Made by a program: the position numbers and the translations under genes. Shown one piece after another: positions 1 to 9,585 of a DNA stretch of 46,501 nt. The number at the start of each line of letters is the position of its first letter. The stretch's first letter is position 1. Under the pieces are notes generated by a model, which worked only from the letters and a program-made list of their open reading frames with translations, had not been told where the DNA came from and searched no databases. Source of the stretch: Planctomycetia bacterium (GTDB taxonomy: Bacteria; Planctomycetota; Planctomycetia; Pirellulales; UBA1268); contig RFRL01000003.1 in the NCBI GenBank assembly GCA_009924545.1, positions 1-46,501 of the forward strand. Direction: 5' to 3'.

Positions 1-1
1 C

Positions 2-43
2 GCGACCGCGTCCGCCCGCGCCGTGCCGGTGGTGGAGCCGTGA
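2..43 (+). CDS. Possible 3' end of a gene entering from the left
   Basis: One forward frame is open from the window edge and stops at TGA 41-43, reading ATASARAVPVVEP. The stop sits inside a strong hairpin, as expected for the end of a transcription unit. Only 13 codons are visible, so no function can be given, and the reading could be chance in GC-rich DNA. Confidence 0.25.
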   Translation, partial: ATASARAVPVVEP

Positions 44-60
44 TCCGCTGATCGGATCAC
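40..60 (+). terminator. Hairpin at the end of the upstream unit
   Basis: GTGATCCG (40-47) pairs perfectly with CGGATCAC (53-60) around a 5-nt loop. No T tract follows, so it is either a factor-dependent terminator, an mRNA-stabilising hairpin or an operator. It lies between the putative upstream stop and the gene starting at 82. Confidence 0.4.
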
Positions 61-81
61 GGCCGGGGGCAGGTCAACCGC

Positions 82-3000
82 ATGCCCAGCCCCGCCCGCC
101 ATCATCCGTTGCTCCGACATCGCAGGCTGCTGGCCCTGGTCCTGGCGCTGTGCCCCGGCGGGATCACGCCCGCGGCAGAGCCGGCTGCGGCGCCGCCCGT
201 GATGGTCCGGATCACCTGGGGCGGGGGCCGCCCACGGAGCTGGAGTGGATCGATCGCCGTGCGGGGCGCGGACGGATCGGGCCGACCGTTGCCCCAGTGG
301 CGGCCGCTCGCCACCGATGGCGAGGCGGTGGCCCGACTCCACGGGCGTGGCGACCGCCTGCAGGTGGTGCCGGCCGGGGAACCCGTGGTCCTCGACGGCG
401 TCGAACTGGCGGTCGCCGACTGGTCCACGGAACGCATCGAGGTGACCCTCGCGGCGGAGGGCCACGCGACCGGTGCCACCACTGTGGCCGTCGCCGACCT
501 GATCACGGCGCCAACGATCGAGCCCCTCGACGCGGAAGCCAACCGGTTGTCGCTGGAGCGGGCGCCGGGAGACGAACTGCGGGTGGTGTTCGACGACCCC
601 CCAACCGCGAGCCGGGCGGAAGGGGCCGGCAAGGCGCCGACGCTCCGGCGCCCCGGGGAACCGCTGCGCCTGTGGGTCCATCCCCTGCTGCCCGGCCATC
701 AGGGGGCGGGCACTTCGGTGGAGCTCCGGGCCCGCATCGTCGGCACCTCCGATGGAACCACCCACGGCTCGACGGCGGTCCTCCTCCACGAGGTCACCGC
801 CGCCGAGGATGTGCCGTCGGCGCGCAGTTTCGTGGCTGTCCCGGTCGATCTCGCGGTCCCGGCGCGCGAGGCGGCGTACGACGTCGTGCTCGAGGTGGTG
901 GAACGCTCGGGCCTGCGCTGGTCGCGGCCGATCGCCAGCCGCACCGTGCAGTGCGTGGCCGTGTCGCCGATCGCCCCGCCGGCGCCGCCCCTGGAGTGGA
1001 AGGTCGTCTGCGAGGTCGATCCCGCCAGCCCGCGACTCCTGGAACGCCTGCGGAGACTGCCGGGGATGAGCCTCCCGGGAGTGACGCCGCCGGGATTCCC
1101 GCTGGCGCCGGGGACGCTGCCGAAGATGCCCTTTCCCACCCTGCCGCTGCCGAAGCTGCCGCCCGTCGGGGAGATGGTGCCGCGGTTCGCGGGGCTCCTC
1201 GCCGTCGGGCATTCGACCCTCGTGTCGCACCCCGCCGGAGCGCTCCTGCGCCTGCCGCCGGCGCCGGGGCCCGACGAGCCGTCATGGGAGGGAATCGCCG
1301 TCTCCGGCCTGCAGCCCGGTCACCCGCACGTGGTGGAGATCGATTATCCCCTCGACCAGGACGCGATGGTCGGCCTCACGGTCCTCGAACAGGTCGGCGG
1401 CCAGGTGCAGGCCACGGCGGCCGGGGGGTTCGTCGTGGAACGCGGCACGCTCGCCCTGACGTGCGACACCGCTACCGCGGGCTTGGGGCGCCAGCGCTTC
1501 GCCTTCTGGCCCCACACCCGGGCCGGGGTGGTGGTTGTGTCGAATGCGGCGCTTCGCGGCCCGCTGCACGTCGGCCGGATGCGCGTGCTGGCGGGGCCCG
1601 AGCGCCTGCCACCTGCGCCCACCGCGCACGCGGGGCGCCGGTTGTTGGCCCTCGTGCCGGAGCCGGAGGTGAGCCGTTACGGCGGGGCTCAGCGAGTCGA
1701 TCCGGCCACCGGGCGCGGGACCACCGATTGGCAGGGGCTGCTCGCCGGGTACCGTTCGGTCGCCCAGTGGATCGCCGCGCAGGGGGGCGACGGAGCGGTG
1801 GTCACGGTGGTCGCCGACGGGGGGGCGGCGTGGCCGGCCGAGAGCCTGCGGCGCAGCCCGCGTTGGGACAGCGGCGCGTCGTTCGTCGGCCGGCTCGACC
1901 CGGTGCCGAAGGATGCCCTGGCGCTCGCCTGCCGACTGTTCGCCCGCGAGGGGCTCACGCTCGTCCCGGGGCTGGCCGGCACGGGACCGCTCCCGTCGAT
2001 CGAGGCCCTCCTGGCCGAGGAAAGCGTCGACCGCACCGGGCTGTTGTGCGTCGGAGCCGACGGTCGGCCCCGGCGCGGGCGCTCCAGCGCCGGTCGATAC
2101 AACATCCTCGATCGCCGTGTCCAGGATGCCTGCGCGGAGGTTCTGGTGGAGTTGGCGGAGCGCGTGCGCGGCGAGCCTGCCGTCACGGGACTGGCCCTCC
2201 TGGTGCCGCACGACGGCTGGCTGCACTGCCCCGGGGTGGCCAGCAACCTCGACGATGCGACGTTCGCCCGGTTCCTTGCCGCCGCCGGGCCGGTGGCGGC
2301 GGGGGTGGAGCCCGCCGGTCAGCCGGCCGGACTGGAGCGCTTCGCCAACCGTGCACGGCTGGTCGAGGGGCCGCTACGGGAGCCGTGGCTGGAATGGCGG
2401 GCGGGGGAGATCGCGCGCTTCCAGCACCGGCTCGCCGACGCCATCCGCGCCGTGAATCCCGACTGGACCCTCGCCGTCTTGCCGACGACGCTGTTCGCCG
2501 TGGGCGAGCAGGCGGCGCGCTTCCGCCCCCTCTTTCCCGCCACGGCCGACGATGCCGACCTGCTCCGCGAGGTGGGATTCGACCCGGCCCTGATCGCGTC
2601 GCACGGCGGCATCGTCCTCGGCGTCCCCCAAGCGACGGCGGCCACGGCCGACATCGTGGAGTCGGGTGTCGTGCACCGGGCCAACCGTGCCGTCGCCGGC
2701 CAGCCGGCGGTGGCCCGGCGGGCGGCGGTGCTGGTGTCGCAGCCGCGTCGGCTCGATCTCGCCGCGGCGCTGCCGCACATGCCGCTCAAGGGCGAGGTCA
2801 CCGCGGTGGCGGTGGAGACGCGGGCCGTTCTCGCCGGACCGCAGGCCGGGCGGCCCCTGGCTCACGTCCTCGGCGGCGGGGACGTGGAGATGGTGCTCGA
2901 CGAGTCGCTCACCGCCGTCGCTGCCGACGACAATCTCCTCCGTGACCGGCGCCGGATCGCCGTGCTGCCTCCGATCGCGCTGGCCGCGCTGCCGCGGATC

Positions 3001-4065
3001 GCCGCGCCGCTGGTGGCACGGAGCGGTCAGGATGCCGGTGCCACGTGGGTGAGCATCGTCAATCTGGCCGGTGAGCCCTGCCGGGGCGTGCTCACCGCGG
3101 CCGAGGCCTTGCCCGCTGGCGAGGATCCCGCCTCCACCGAGACGTTGCCCGCCACCGGGAACACGCTCACCGTGCCCCTCGGACCCTGGCAGGCACGCAC
3201 CGTGCGCCTCCCGGGCGCGGTGCGGCTCGAGCGCGCGACAGGGGCTTTCGACCCCGCGGTCGCGCCGCTCGTCGACCGGGCCGTGGCCGGCTTGCGGCGG
3301 CGGCGCGCGGTGTTGGAGACGCCGTTGCCGCTGGCGGTGCTCGACAACCCGTCGTTCGAACAACCGGAGCTCGGCGACCGGGTCGCCGGTTGGGAGTTGC
3401 TCGAGCCGCACCGCGGCACCATCCGCGGCATCGCGGCCGGGGCGCCTACCGGCGGGCATGGGGTCGAGTTCGCCACCGTCAACGGCCTCGCCACCCTGCG
3501 CAGCAATCCCTTCCCGGCCCCCGCCACGGGACGCATCAGTGTGGCCGTGTGGCTCCGGCTCCCCGCGGACACCCGCCAGCCGCCGCTGCGGATCGCCCTG
3601 GAGGGGCTCCATGCTGGGCGCGGGTATTACCGCTTCGCACCGGTGGGGATGGCACCGGGGGCGATGCCCCTGGGCCGCACTTGGTCGCAGTTCGTGCTCC
3701 AGGTGGACGATCTGCCCACCGAGGGGATCGAGTCGCTGCGCGTCCGCCTCGACCTCCTCGGCCCGGGGGCGGTGGAACTCGACGACGTACGCGTCTTCGA
3801 CCTCGCCTTCGACGAGGCGCAGCGTGTCCAGCTCACCAAGCTCCTGGCGCTGCTCGATCACCATCTGGCGGTGCCCGATCTGGGGGCCTGCCTCGCCGAG
3901 ATCGACGATCCTTGGGCCCGCTTCCTCCTCACCTTCGTGTCGGAGCCTGCGGGCCGCGTGGCCGACGACCCATCCGCCGACGGGACCCGTGCGGCCCCGG
4001 CCCGCAGCGCCAGGCAGCCGGCCCCCACCGGCATCCTCGACCGCTTCCGGCAGTGGTGGCGGTGA
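82..4065 (+). CDS. Large secreted protein with glycoside-hydrolase-10-like region
   Basis: This 1327-residue protein begins with an arginine/histidine-rich n-region and a hydrophobic stretch (about residues 16-32) ending near AEPA, a signal-peptide layout. The first 450 residues look like beta-rich domains. A proline-rich stretch occupies about 340-375. The middle part, about 520-900, resembles the family-10 glycosyl-hydrolase-like (GHL) modules of planctomycete secreted proteins: it describes a walk through a (beta/alpha)8-like fold, but no catalytic residues could be assigned. The region around 1085-1240 looks like a jelly-roll carbohydrate-binding domain (PSFEQPELGDRVAGWE). The C-terminal tail is charged and Pro/Ala-rich. 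It stands alone, convergent with the porin pair at 21 nt. The start is supported by the signal sequence and an AGG-containing upstream stretch. Function is unproven; an extracellular carbohydrate-related role is inferred. Confidence 0.75.
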   Translation: MPSPARHHPLLRHRRLLALVLALCPGGITPAAEPAAAPPVMVRITWGGGRPRSWSGSIAVRGADGSGRPLPQWRPLATDGEAVARLHGRGDRLQVVPAGEPVVLDGVELAVADWSTERIEVTLAAEGHATGATTVAVADLITAPTIEPLDAEANRLSLERAPGDELRVVFDDPPTASRAEGAGKAPTLRRPGEPLRLWVHPLLPGHQGAGTSVELRARIVGTSDGTTHGSTAVLLHEVTAAEDVPSARSFVAVPVDLAVPAREAAYDVVLEVVERSGLRWSRPIASRTVQCVAVSPIAPPAPPLEWKVVCEVDPASPRLLERLRRLPGMSLPGVTPPGFPLAPGTLPKMPFPTLPLPKLPPVGEMVPRFAGLLAVGHSTLVSHPAGALLRLPPAPGPDEPSWEGIAVSGLQPGHPHVVEIDYPLDQDAMVGLTVLEQVGGQVQATAAGGFVVERGTLALTCDTATAGLGRQRFAFWPHTRAGVVVVSNAALRGPLHVGRMRVLAGPERLPPAPTAHAGRRLLALVPEPEVSRYGGAQRVDPATGRGTTDWQGLLAGYRSVAQWIAAQGGDGAVVTVVADGGAAWPAESLRRSPRWDSGASFVGRLDPVPKDALALACRLFAREGLTLVPGLAGTGPLPSIEALLAEESVDRTGLLCVGADGRPRRGRSSAGRYNILDRRVQDACAEVLVELAERVRGEPAVTGLALLVPHDGWLHCPGVASNLDDATFARFLAAAGPVAAGVEPAGQPAGLERFANRARLVEGPLREPWLEWRAGEIARFQHRLADAIRAVNPDWTLAVLPTTLFAVGEQAARFRPLFPATADDADLLREVGFDPALIASHGGIVLGVPQATAATADIVESGVVHRANRAVAGQPAVARRAAVLVSQPRRLDLAAALPHMPLKGEVTAVAVETRAVLAGPQAGRPLAHVLGGGDVEMVLDESLTAVAADDNLLRDRRRIAVLPPIALAALPRIAAPLVARSGQDAGATWVSIVNLAGEPCRGVLTAAEALPAGEDPASTETLPATGNTLTVPLGPWQARTVRLPGAVRLERATGAFDPAVAPLVDRAVAGLRRRRAVLETPLPLAVLDNPSFEQPELGDRVAGWELLEPHRGTIRGIAAGAPTGGHGVEFATVNGLATLRSNPFPAPATGRISVAVWLRLPADTRQPPLRIALEGLHAGRGYYRFAPVGMAPGAMPLGRTWSQFVLQVDDLPTEGIESLRVRLDLLGPGAVELDDVRVFDLAFDEAQRVQLTKLLALLDHHLAVPDLGACLAEIDDPWARFLLTFVSEPAGRVADDPSADGTRAAPARSARQPAPTGILDRFRQWWR

Positions 4066-4086
4066 GGGCGGCCGGGACGGACGCCG

Positions 4087-5532
4087 TCAGAACGTGGCGT
4101 TGGCACGGATCCCGTAGACGAAGGCGTTGTCGGTGGCGATCGCCCCGAGGCCGGGGCGGATCCACTGCATGTCGGGCGTGACGTTGAGCCACGGAGTGAC
4201 CTGGACGTTGTAGAACCACTCGACACCCTGACCGTCCCGCGGGCTGAAGAGGGCCATGGGCACCGGGCCGAACTGGTCGCTCGCCCCGACGAAGAACCAG
4301 CCGATACCGAAGGTGTCGCCGCGCACCCGCCCCAGCGGGCTGAAGCCGCCCAGGCCGGTGCTGAGGAAGTAGCGGATCGGGTTGGGGTTGCCGTCGGAGA
4401 TCGACGCGCGGCCGAAGAGTCCCCAGCCGCGGTCGGGATTGTCGCGGAACAGGTCGACATACTGGTCGAAGCCGCAGTACAGCGTGTAGGAGTCCCACAG
4501 GGTCGCCGGGCCCGGCGCCGGCGGCTCGTAGCCCGGCCCCGGCGGGATGAAGGCGAAGCGCAGGTCGAGTTGCTCGTCGTGCTTCCACACCCCGCCCACG
4601 TGCTGCTGCCCGGGCAGCCCGAAGAAACCCGTTTTGCGTTTGATCTCGGCGCCGATGATGATGCCCTGGTTGAACAGGTCGCCGAACTGCATGAAGTCGG
4701 CGGTGCGGTTCTTGGGATCCATGACGAACATCGCCATCCCGCCCCACTCGCGCGGTGAGACGATCCCCGCCGTGAAGAACGAATAGGGCATCCCGAGGAG
4801 AAACGAGGGGTTGGCGATCAACGCCTGGTTGACGAACTGGTCGGTACCGTCGCCACCGGCGAAGATGTCCTGGTCGAACGACCCGAGGACGTCTTTCTTG
4901 CCACCGAACACGACCCAGTCGGGCGACAGCGGCTGCGTGAAGAGGAAGTTGGTGATGTACGGCACGCCGGCGTCGTTCGGCCGGGGGGGCAGCAGGGCGG
5001 GGAACACCGTTGGCGTGAAGGAACCTGCGCGGAGCGACACGTTGCCATACTCGCCATACCACTGCTCCGCGCGCACGAGCAAGCGGCCGTGGGGCAGACC
5101 GCCGAACTTCTCGAGATCGAACACCGCGTCGTACTCACTCCGCCCGGTGTAGACGAATCCGCCCCCCTCCCCGAGGGGCGGCAACACGGGTCGGTCGATG
5201 CCGCCTGCCAAGCCGAAGCCGAAGTGGGTGATCCGGCCTCCGAACGTGACCCCCGACTCGCGCGTGGAGAACAAGCGATCGAAGGCGTCGCCGGTCACCG
5301 TTTTTCGTCCGAACGCCACTCCCTCCGCGGCCGGCCCGCGCCCGGGCGTGTCGGGAGCCTCCGCGAACGGTGCCGGCGCCGGGTCGTCGGGGAGGAGATC
5401 GATGGAATACGGATAGGCCATCCGCTCGGTGATCACCTGCTCGGCGGCGCCGGCGTCATCCTGGGCGACGCCGGTCGTCGGCAGCGCCGTCAGGAGGAGG
5501 GCGACGAGAAGCGGCATGCGGGTGGGGAGCAT
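4087..5532 (-). CDS. OprB-like carbohydrate-selective porin
   Basis: This is a 481-residue outer-membrane beta-barrel. It has an N-terminal signal peptide (MPLLVALLLTALPTTGVAQ), a short acidic linker, and then alternating amphipathic strands rich in Gly and aromatic residues. Stretches such as FGGRITHFGFGLAG, the segment LFTQPLSPDWVVFGGKKD and the C-terminal strand ending in ANATF (terminal Phe, a typical barrel-assembly signal) match the OprB/carbohydrate-selective porin family. Members of that family passively import sugars through the outer membrane. The start could be the first Met or MPLLVALL five residues later. It lies 9 nt downstream of the other porin on the same strand, so the two are probably co-transcribed and may form a nutrient-uptake pair. 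Substrate cannot be read from sequence. Confidence 0.85.
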   Translation of the reverse strand: MLPTRMPLLVALLLTALPTTGVAQDDAGAAEQVITERMAYPYSIDLLPDDPAPAPFAEAPDTPGRGPAAEGVAFGRKTVTGDAFDRLFSTRESGVTFGGRITHFGFGLAGGIDRPVLPPLGEGGGFVYTGRSEYDAVFDLEKFGGLPHGRLLVRAEQWYGEYGNVSLRAGSFTPTVFPALLPPRPNDAGVPYITNFLFTQPLSPDWVVFGGKKDVLGSFDQDIFAGGDGTDQFVNQALIANPSFLLGMPYSFFTAGIVSPREWGGMAMFVMDPKNRTADFMQFGDLFNQGIIIGAEIKRKTGFFGLPGQQHVGGVWKHDEQLDLRFAFIPPGPGYEPPAPGPATLWDSYTLYCGFDQYVDLFRDNPDRGWGLFGRASISDGNPNPIRYFLSTGLGGFSPLGRVRGDTFGIGWFFVGASDQFGPVPMALFSPRDGQGVEWFYNVQVTPWLNVTPDMQWIRPGLGAIATDNAFVYGIRANATF

Positions 5533-5541
5533 GGGTCTGGC

Positions 5542-7005
5542 TCAGTAGGCGGCGACAAGCTGGGTGCGGATGAGGAGCCCGGTCTGGCCGGCCACGAACC
5601 CGGTCCGGTTCTGGCCGGCAGGTGAGTGCTCCAGCCAGGCGGCATCGAAGGTGAAGAACAGGTTGTCCTTGCCCGGGATGAGGAAGCGGTTGAAGCCGCC
5701 GCCGAGCTCGGAGCCCGAACCGTAGGCTCCGGTGACGAACGAACCGCGGGCGTAGACCTCGGTCTCACCCGGGACGAGAAACACGCCCCCCTTGATGAAT
5801 CCGCCGAAGGCCGAAGTGGAGGCGAGCGGCAGCGGGCCGGTACCCCGGAGCCCGAGCAGGTTTTGGAAGTAGATCTCCGTCGACAGCCCCAGGCCCCGGT
5901 ACTTCCAGGCCGCGTCGAGCGCCGCCAGCGAAATGTCGTACGACGTCAGCGTCACGCCGGGGGCGAGCGCGTCGGGTGTCGTGACGATCGTGCCGTCGGA
6001 GAGGCGGACGGGAGAGTTCTCCACCGCGTCGCTGGCCGACTGGCTGCCGCTGCCGAGCGCGTAGGTGTAGCAGCCGCCCAGTCGGACGACAGGCGCGCCA
6101 TGGTGCTGGAGGTCGGAGTAGCCGCGGCCGAAGTCGCCCCATGGTTCCCACCAGGCCGAACCAGACCAGGCGAAGCGGTTGTTGAGTGCCTCGGGCTGCA
6201 GGTTGAGCGTGTTGAAGCCGTTGGACACCATGGCGTGGTAGTGGACGTCGTCGAGCGGCGTACCCGTGACCCACACCCCCTGGCTGAGACTGGGGCGGAA
6301 AAAGGTGGTGGCCATGGTCCGGTCGGCGCTCTGCAGCGGCGCGAACGCGCTTTCGATCCACTCACGCGATCCCGGCACCTTCGATTGCCCGACGAAGACT
6401 TCGACGGCGTCGCTGTACCGATAGCTCAACCAGAACGCGCGGAAGCCGATCGGTTGGCTGGTGACCGAGTTGTAGTCGATGTTCAGCAGGTAGGAGAGGT
6501 TCGGCAGCAGACAATTGCCCGCGAAGATGAGCCGTCCACGCGGGATGCCGAAGTAGTTCGAGTTGTTGATCGGCAGTACGTTGCCGGCGCTGTCGGTCCA
6601 GGAGGGCTCGGCCCGGGCGAAGCCGTCGTACCGGAACATGTTCTGGTTGCGGATCGTGAGCGAGAACGGCGTCTCCTCCGGGGCGACGGGGAGGATGGCG
6701 AAGCCATCGTCGTAGTCCACGCGGAATCCGTCGGCCCACCGCCGGTGTGCGCCCGGCGGGCAGTCCGGACAGTCCGTGCACGATCCCACCGGCGCTGGTG
6801 CGTCGGCCGGCCAATCGTCGGGCAGGGGGATAAGCCCGGTCTCCGGCCAAGCCTCCGCGTCCGTTCCCACCTCCACGGGCGCCACGGCGGGCGCGGCGGA
6901 ATGGGCCAAAAGCGCGCTCCACGCCCCGACGAGAAGGCACGCGGCCACCGCGAGCCGGCCGCGGATGGCGCGGGGATGGGATCGCGTTCGCACGGCAAGC
7001 GGCAT
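5542..7005 (-). CDS. OprO/OprP-like (phosphate-selective type) porin
   Basis: The Met at 7005 is preferred as start: it has GAGAAG about 9 nt upstream and is followed by an Arg-rich n-region and a hydrophobic signal segment (LAVAACLLVGAWSALLAHSA). An in-frame Met 16 codons upstream gives a basic, non-signal extension. The 487-residue product has a short linker with a CTDCPDC motif, then a barrel beginning FRYDGFARAEPSWTD. Later blocks such as NYFGIPRGRLIFAG, VGQSKVPGSREWIES and FRPSLSQGVWVTG fit the phosphate-selective porin O/P family, whose members are trimeric anion-selective channels. The last residues (RTQLVAAY) give an aromatic C-terminus. It is the first gene of a two-porin unit. The Cys-rich linker is unusual for a porin. 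Confidence 0.85.
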   Translation of the reverse strand: MPLAVRTRSHPRAIRGRLAVAACLLVGAWSALLAHSAAPAVAPVEVGTDAEAWPETGLIPLPDDWPADAPAPVGSCTDCPDCPPGAHRRWADGFRVDYDDGFAILPVAPEETPFSLTIRNQNMFRYDGFARAEPSWTDSAGNVLPINNSNYFGIPRGRLIFAGNCLLPNLSYLLNIDYNSVTSQPIGFRAFWLSYRYSDAVEVFVGQSKVPGSREWIESAFAPLQSADRTMATTFFRPSLSQGVWVTGTPLDDVHYHAMVSNGFNTLNLQPEALNNRFAWSGSAWWEPWGDFGRGYSDLQHHGAPVVRLGGCYTYALGSGSQSASDAVENSPVRLSDGTIVTTPDALAPGVTLTSYDISLAALDAAWKYRGLGLSTEIYFQNLLGLRGTGPLPLASTSAFGGFIKGGVFLVPGETEVYARGSFVTGAYGSGSELGGGFNRFLIPGKDNLFFTFDAAWLEHSPAGQNRTGFVAGQTGLLIRTQLVAAY

Positions 7006-7430
7006 GGCGCGGAACTTCTCCCGAGCACCGCCCCGCGGGCGCTGTCCTGGCAATGTGGGTGGGCCGGGGGCCGGTGGGGGCCTGGGCGCAGACCTCCCTC
7101 GGCGGCCGAGGCAGAGCCTCCGGACTACTCATCGGCCGACCGTGCCGATCGCGTGGGAAAATCCGGTCGGGGGAGGTGTCCGACGTCAGGTCGGGGGAAG
7201 ACCTCCGTGACGACGCCGACCCGCGCACCGCCCGCTCTCCAAACGAGCTGTTGCTCGAGCGAAGCCGGCGACTGCGGCACGATTGCACCGCCGACGATGC
7301 CGCCCATCCGACGCTCGCCGAGGAGCCCGACTACCCGCTGATCACCGGCGGCAGGCCGCTCGCCGCGGTGCCCGGTCATCGCGTGACCATCGAGCTGTTC
7401 ACCGGATACCGGGGGTCAGTGGCACCCGCG
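7006..7430. other. 425-bp region without a confident gene
   Basis: This stretch separates the porin start from the end of the HIT gene. Open frames exist on both strands (for example minus 7125-7379, 84 codons), but none has a recognisable product or a ribosome-binding site. It presumably carries the porin promoter on the minus strand; no clear -35/-10 pair could be picked out. Confidence 0.5.
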
Positions 7431-7772
7431 TCAGCCGGGGGGCCAGCCGAGGGCACGGCCGCCGAGGAGATGGACGTGGATGTGGTCCACCGACTGGCCA
7501 CCGTCACGGCCGCAGTTGACCACCAACCGGTAGCCCCCGGCGAGCCCGAGCCGGTCCGCGATCCGCGTCGCCACCAGCACCAGGTGCCCGATCAGCGCCT
7601 CGTCGCCGTCGACGAGGGCCGTCAGCGCGGGGATCGGCCGCTTCGGGATCACGAGCACGTGCACCGGTGCTTGCGGTGCGACGTCGTGGAAGGCGAGGCA
7701 GCGGTCATCCTCGTGTTCGATCCGCGCGGGGATCTCGCGGGCGATGATCCGACTGAACACCGTCTCGGCCAT
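7431..7772 (-). CDS. HIT family protein, HinT-like nucleotide hydrolase
   Basis: This 113-residue protein is full length for the HinT/PKCI branch of the histidine-triad superfamily. Reading starts [16 protein letters not shown], the classical N-terminus. An upstream in-frame Met 40 codons earlier would add a non-conserved tail and was rejected. The triad is visible near the C-terminus as DHIHVH with His97, His99 and His101, where the middle or last His forms the nucleotidyl intermediate. Members hydrolyse purine phosphoramidates such as AMP-lysine or aminoacyl-adenylates in the cytosol. It lies 32 nt downstream of a small gene on the same strand, so it is probably the last gene of that unit. 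Confidence 0.93.
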   Translation of the reverse strand: MAETVFSRIIAREIPARIEHEDDRCLAFHDVAPQAPVHVLVIPKRPIPALTALVDGDEALIGHLVLVATRIADRLGLAGGYRLVVNCGRDGGQSVDHIHVHLLGGRALGWPPG

Positions 7773-7804
7773 GGCGTTCCTCGCGGGATCGGTTCCGTGG
7801 TCCG

Positions 7805-8179
7805 TCAGCCCGCACTTCCGATCGCGTCGGTCGCCGCAGGCTTCGGGGTGGTGCGCCGCACGCGCTGCCGTGGGGGACGGGGCAGCGACCACTCCTTGGT
7901 GATCGTCTCGAACACCTCGGGGGTCTCGTAACGGACGATGTCGCGGCCTTCCGGCATCGGGCCCACCAGCGTGCGGAACACCGGGGCGCCACGCAGGTCG
8001 AGGTCGGTGCTACAGTCGTCGGTGCCGATCTGCAGGTGGGACCGCTGGATCCCCTCGGCAGAGTCGAAGTCGCGGATCACGAGTTCGCCGGCAGCATCGC
8101 GGGTGACGAGGCGCCAGGTGCGTTTGGGCATGGGGAGGGTTCCGGCCGGGGGGAGGGGGCTGCGTCGGGGCGGTTTCAT
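7805..8179 (-). CDS. Small conserved-looking protein of unknown function
   Basis: The 124-residue product is soluble, with a basic N-terminus, a central stretch of alternating strands ([19 protein letters not shown]) and a basic, proline-rich tail. The start at 8179 is supported by GGAGGAG about 9 nt upstream; a second Met at 8131 (MPKRTW) is the alternative. It sits between the broken thioester reductase and the HIT gene on the same strand with small gaps. No family was recognised. The GGAGGAG site and the non-repetitive composition argue that it is real. Confidence 0.6.
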   Translation of the reverse strand: MKPPRRSPLPPAGTLPMPKRTWRLVTRDAAGELVIRDFDSAEGIQRSHLQIGTDDCSTDLDLRGAPVFRTLVGPMPEGRDIVRYETPEVFETITKEWSLPRPPRQRVRRTTPKPAATDAIGSAG

Positions 8180-8286
8180 GACGCCACGCTCCTCCGCTTC
8201 CATCGGCCCTGCATCCGGCCCGGCTGGAGCAGGGGATCGGCATGCCCGTGCGACCCGCGCCACGGCTCCCCGGCGGTATCCCGCGT

Positions 8287-9464
8287 CTATCCCGCACAAG
8301 CGCCGCAGGTGGACTCCGGCAGCCGCCAGGTCTCGGGGCGCCGGCCAAATTCGCACTCGATGGCAAAGCGTGCCATCCTCAGGAGCGCGTCGTGGTCGAG
8401 TTCGGGGCAGGGGATGTGCCCGGCGTGGGCGGCGGTGGCAGAGCGGTCGAATTCCGGGTCGCTCCGCAGGTAGCTGCGGTAGACGCCCAATTGCGAGCGC
8501 ATCGTGTCGGCGAACCAGCGTTCGTCGCGCACGTCGGGATCGTCCGGGGAGGCCGACGGCGAAAACCGCTCCACGGCCTCCTGGGTCACCCGGGCGATGA
8601 GTTCGGTCGGTACCGGCTGGGGGTGCGTGAGGTGATAGGTCCGGCCCTGGGCCGCGGGCGTCCGCAGGACATGGGCGATGACCGCCGACACCCAGTCGAC
8701 CGGTACGAAGTTCTTCCGGTCGCGGGCATCGATGCCGAGGATGCGGAGGAGGGACTTGCTGCTGGTGGAACCGATGACCATCCGCGGCAGCATGGTGTGC
8801 CCGAGGCGCACGACGGCGAACAGGCCGTGGTACGTGGAGGTGTAGCCCGTCCGCGAGTCCCCCACGATGATCGAGGGCCGCAGCACGGTCAGCGAGCGGA
8901 TGTGGGAAGCGCGGCGAACGACTGCCTCTGCCTCGACCTTGCTGCGCTCGTAGTCGTTGCCGTAGCGCTGGCCGACGTCGAGTTCGGTCTCCATGATGCG
9001 ACCCGTCCGCAGGCCGCACACATAGGCGGTGGAGACGTGGTGGAACGTGCCGATCCCGGCGGCGCGGGCCAACTCGAGCACATGGGCCGTACCCATGGCT
9101 CGCCGTCACGGTCGGCCCCGTGGAAGGTGAGCGAGGCGGCGTTGTGGACGATCGCGCTGCAGCGGTCGCCGATGGCCCGGACCGTTTCGGTATCGAGGCC
9201 ACAGCATGGAACCGTCAGGTCGCCGGCCACCACCGTGGGACGCGGCAGGCTCTCCCCCAGGGCCGCCTCCCAGCCGGCCACCATCGCCTCGATCCGGGCG
9301 GCGGGGTCGCGCTTCCGGTCGGGGCGGACGAGGACCATCGGTCGTTCGCCCGCCAGCAGAAGATCACGCACGAGATAGGAGCCGAGCAGCCCCGTCGCCC
9401 CCGTGAGCAGCAGTTGCCGCCCGCTCGACACCTCGGGGCTCATTTCCGCCGGACCGACGATCAT
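8287..9464 (-). pseudogene. Thioester reductase-like SDR, frame broken by about 16 missing bases
   Basis: Two reading frames together encode one NAD(P)H-dependent thioester/acyl-CoA reductase of the extended-SDR type. The N-terminal piece (9464 or 9443 down to about 9097) contains TGATGLLGSYLVRDLL, the Rossmann nucleotide loop. The C-terminal piece (about 9096-8287) contains HHVSTAYVCGL and the catalytic NDYERSK (Tyr-x3-Lys). Aligned with the paralogue at 22345-23886, the text reads DGEP then directly GTAHVLE; the paralogue has DDEPYASNVRGTAHLLE. After the GAG codon only 5 nt remain where 21 are expected, so 16 nt are missing at about 9094-9098. Either the gene is inactivated or the assembly lost 16 nt. 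It also lacks the C-terminal extension of the paralogue. It follows the acyltransferase gene by 121 nt on the same strand. Confidence 0.8.
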
Positions 9465-9585
9465 GGGAGCGCGTGCGATCCTGCAGCCAAGCCACCACGG
9501 CCGTCCAGAGCGTCCGGCGGTCCGCGACGCAGGCAATGTAAGGTGATGATTCCCGGCCCGCAATGACCGCTTCGCGACGCTCCCC

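Noticed and set aside
7125..7379. 84-codon minus-strand frame in the same spacer
   Set aside because: No Shine-Dalgarno site, no recognisable product and biased composition; too weak to call.
7053..7931. Plus-strand open frame over the porin-HIT spacer
   Set aside because: It runs antisense through the HIT gene and has no family-like sequence; the part inside the spacer has no ribosome-binding site.
9083..9102. Programmed frameshifting in the thioester reductase
   Set aside because: Sixteen bases coding for conserved residues are missing, which slippage would not restore; deletion or assembly error fits better.
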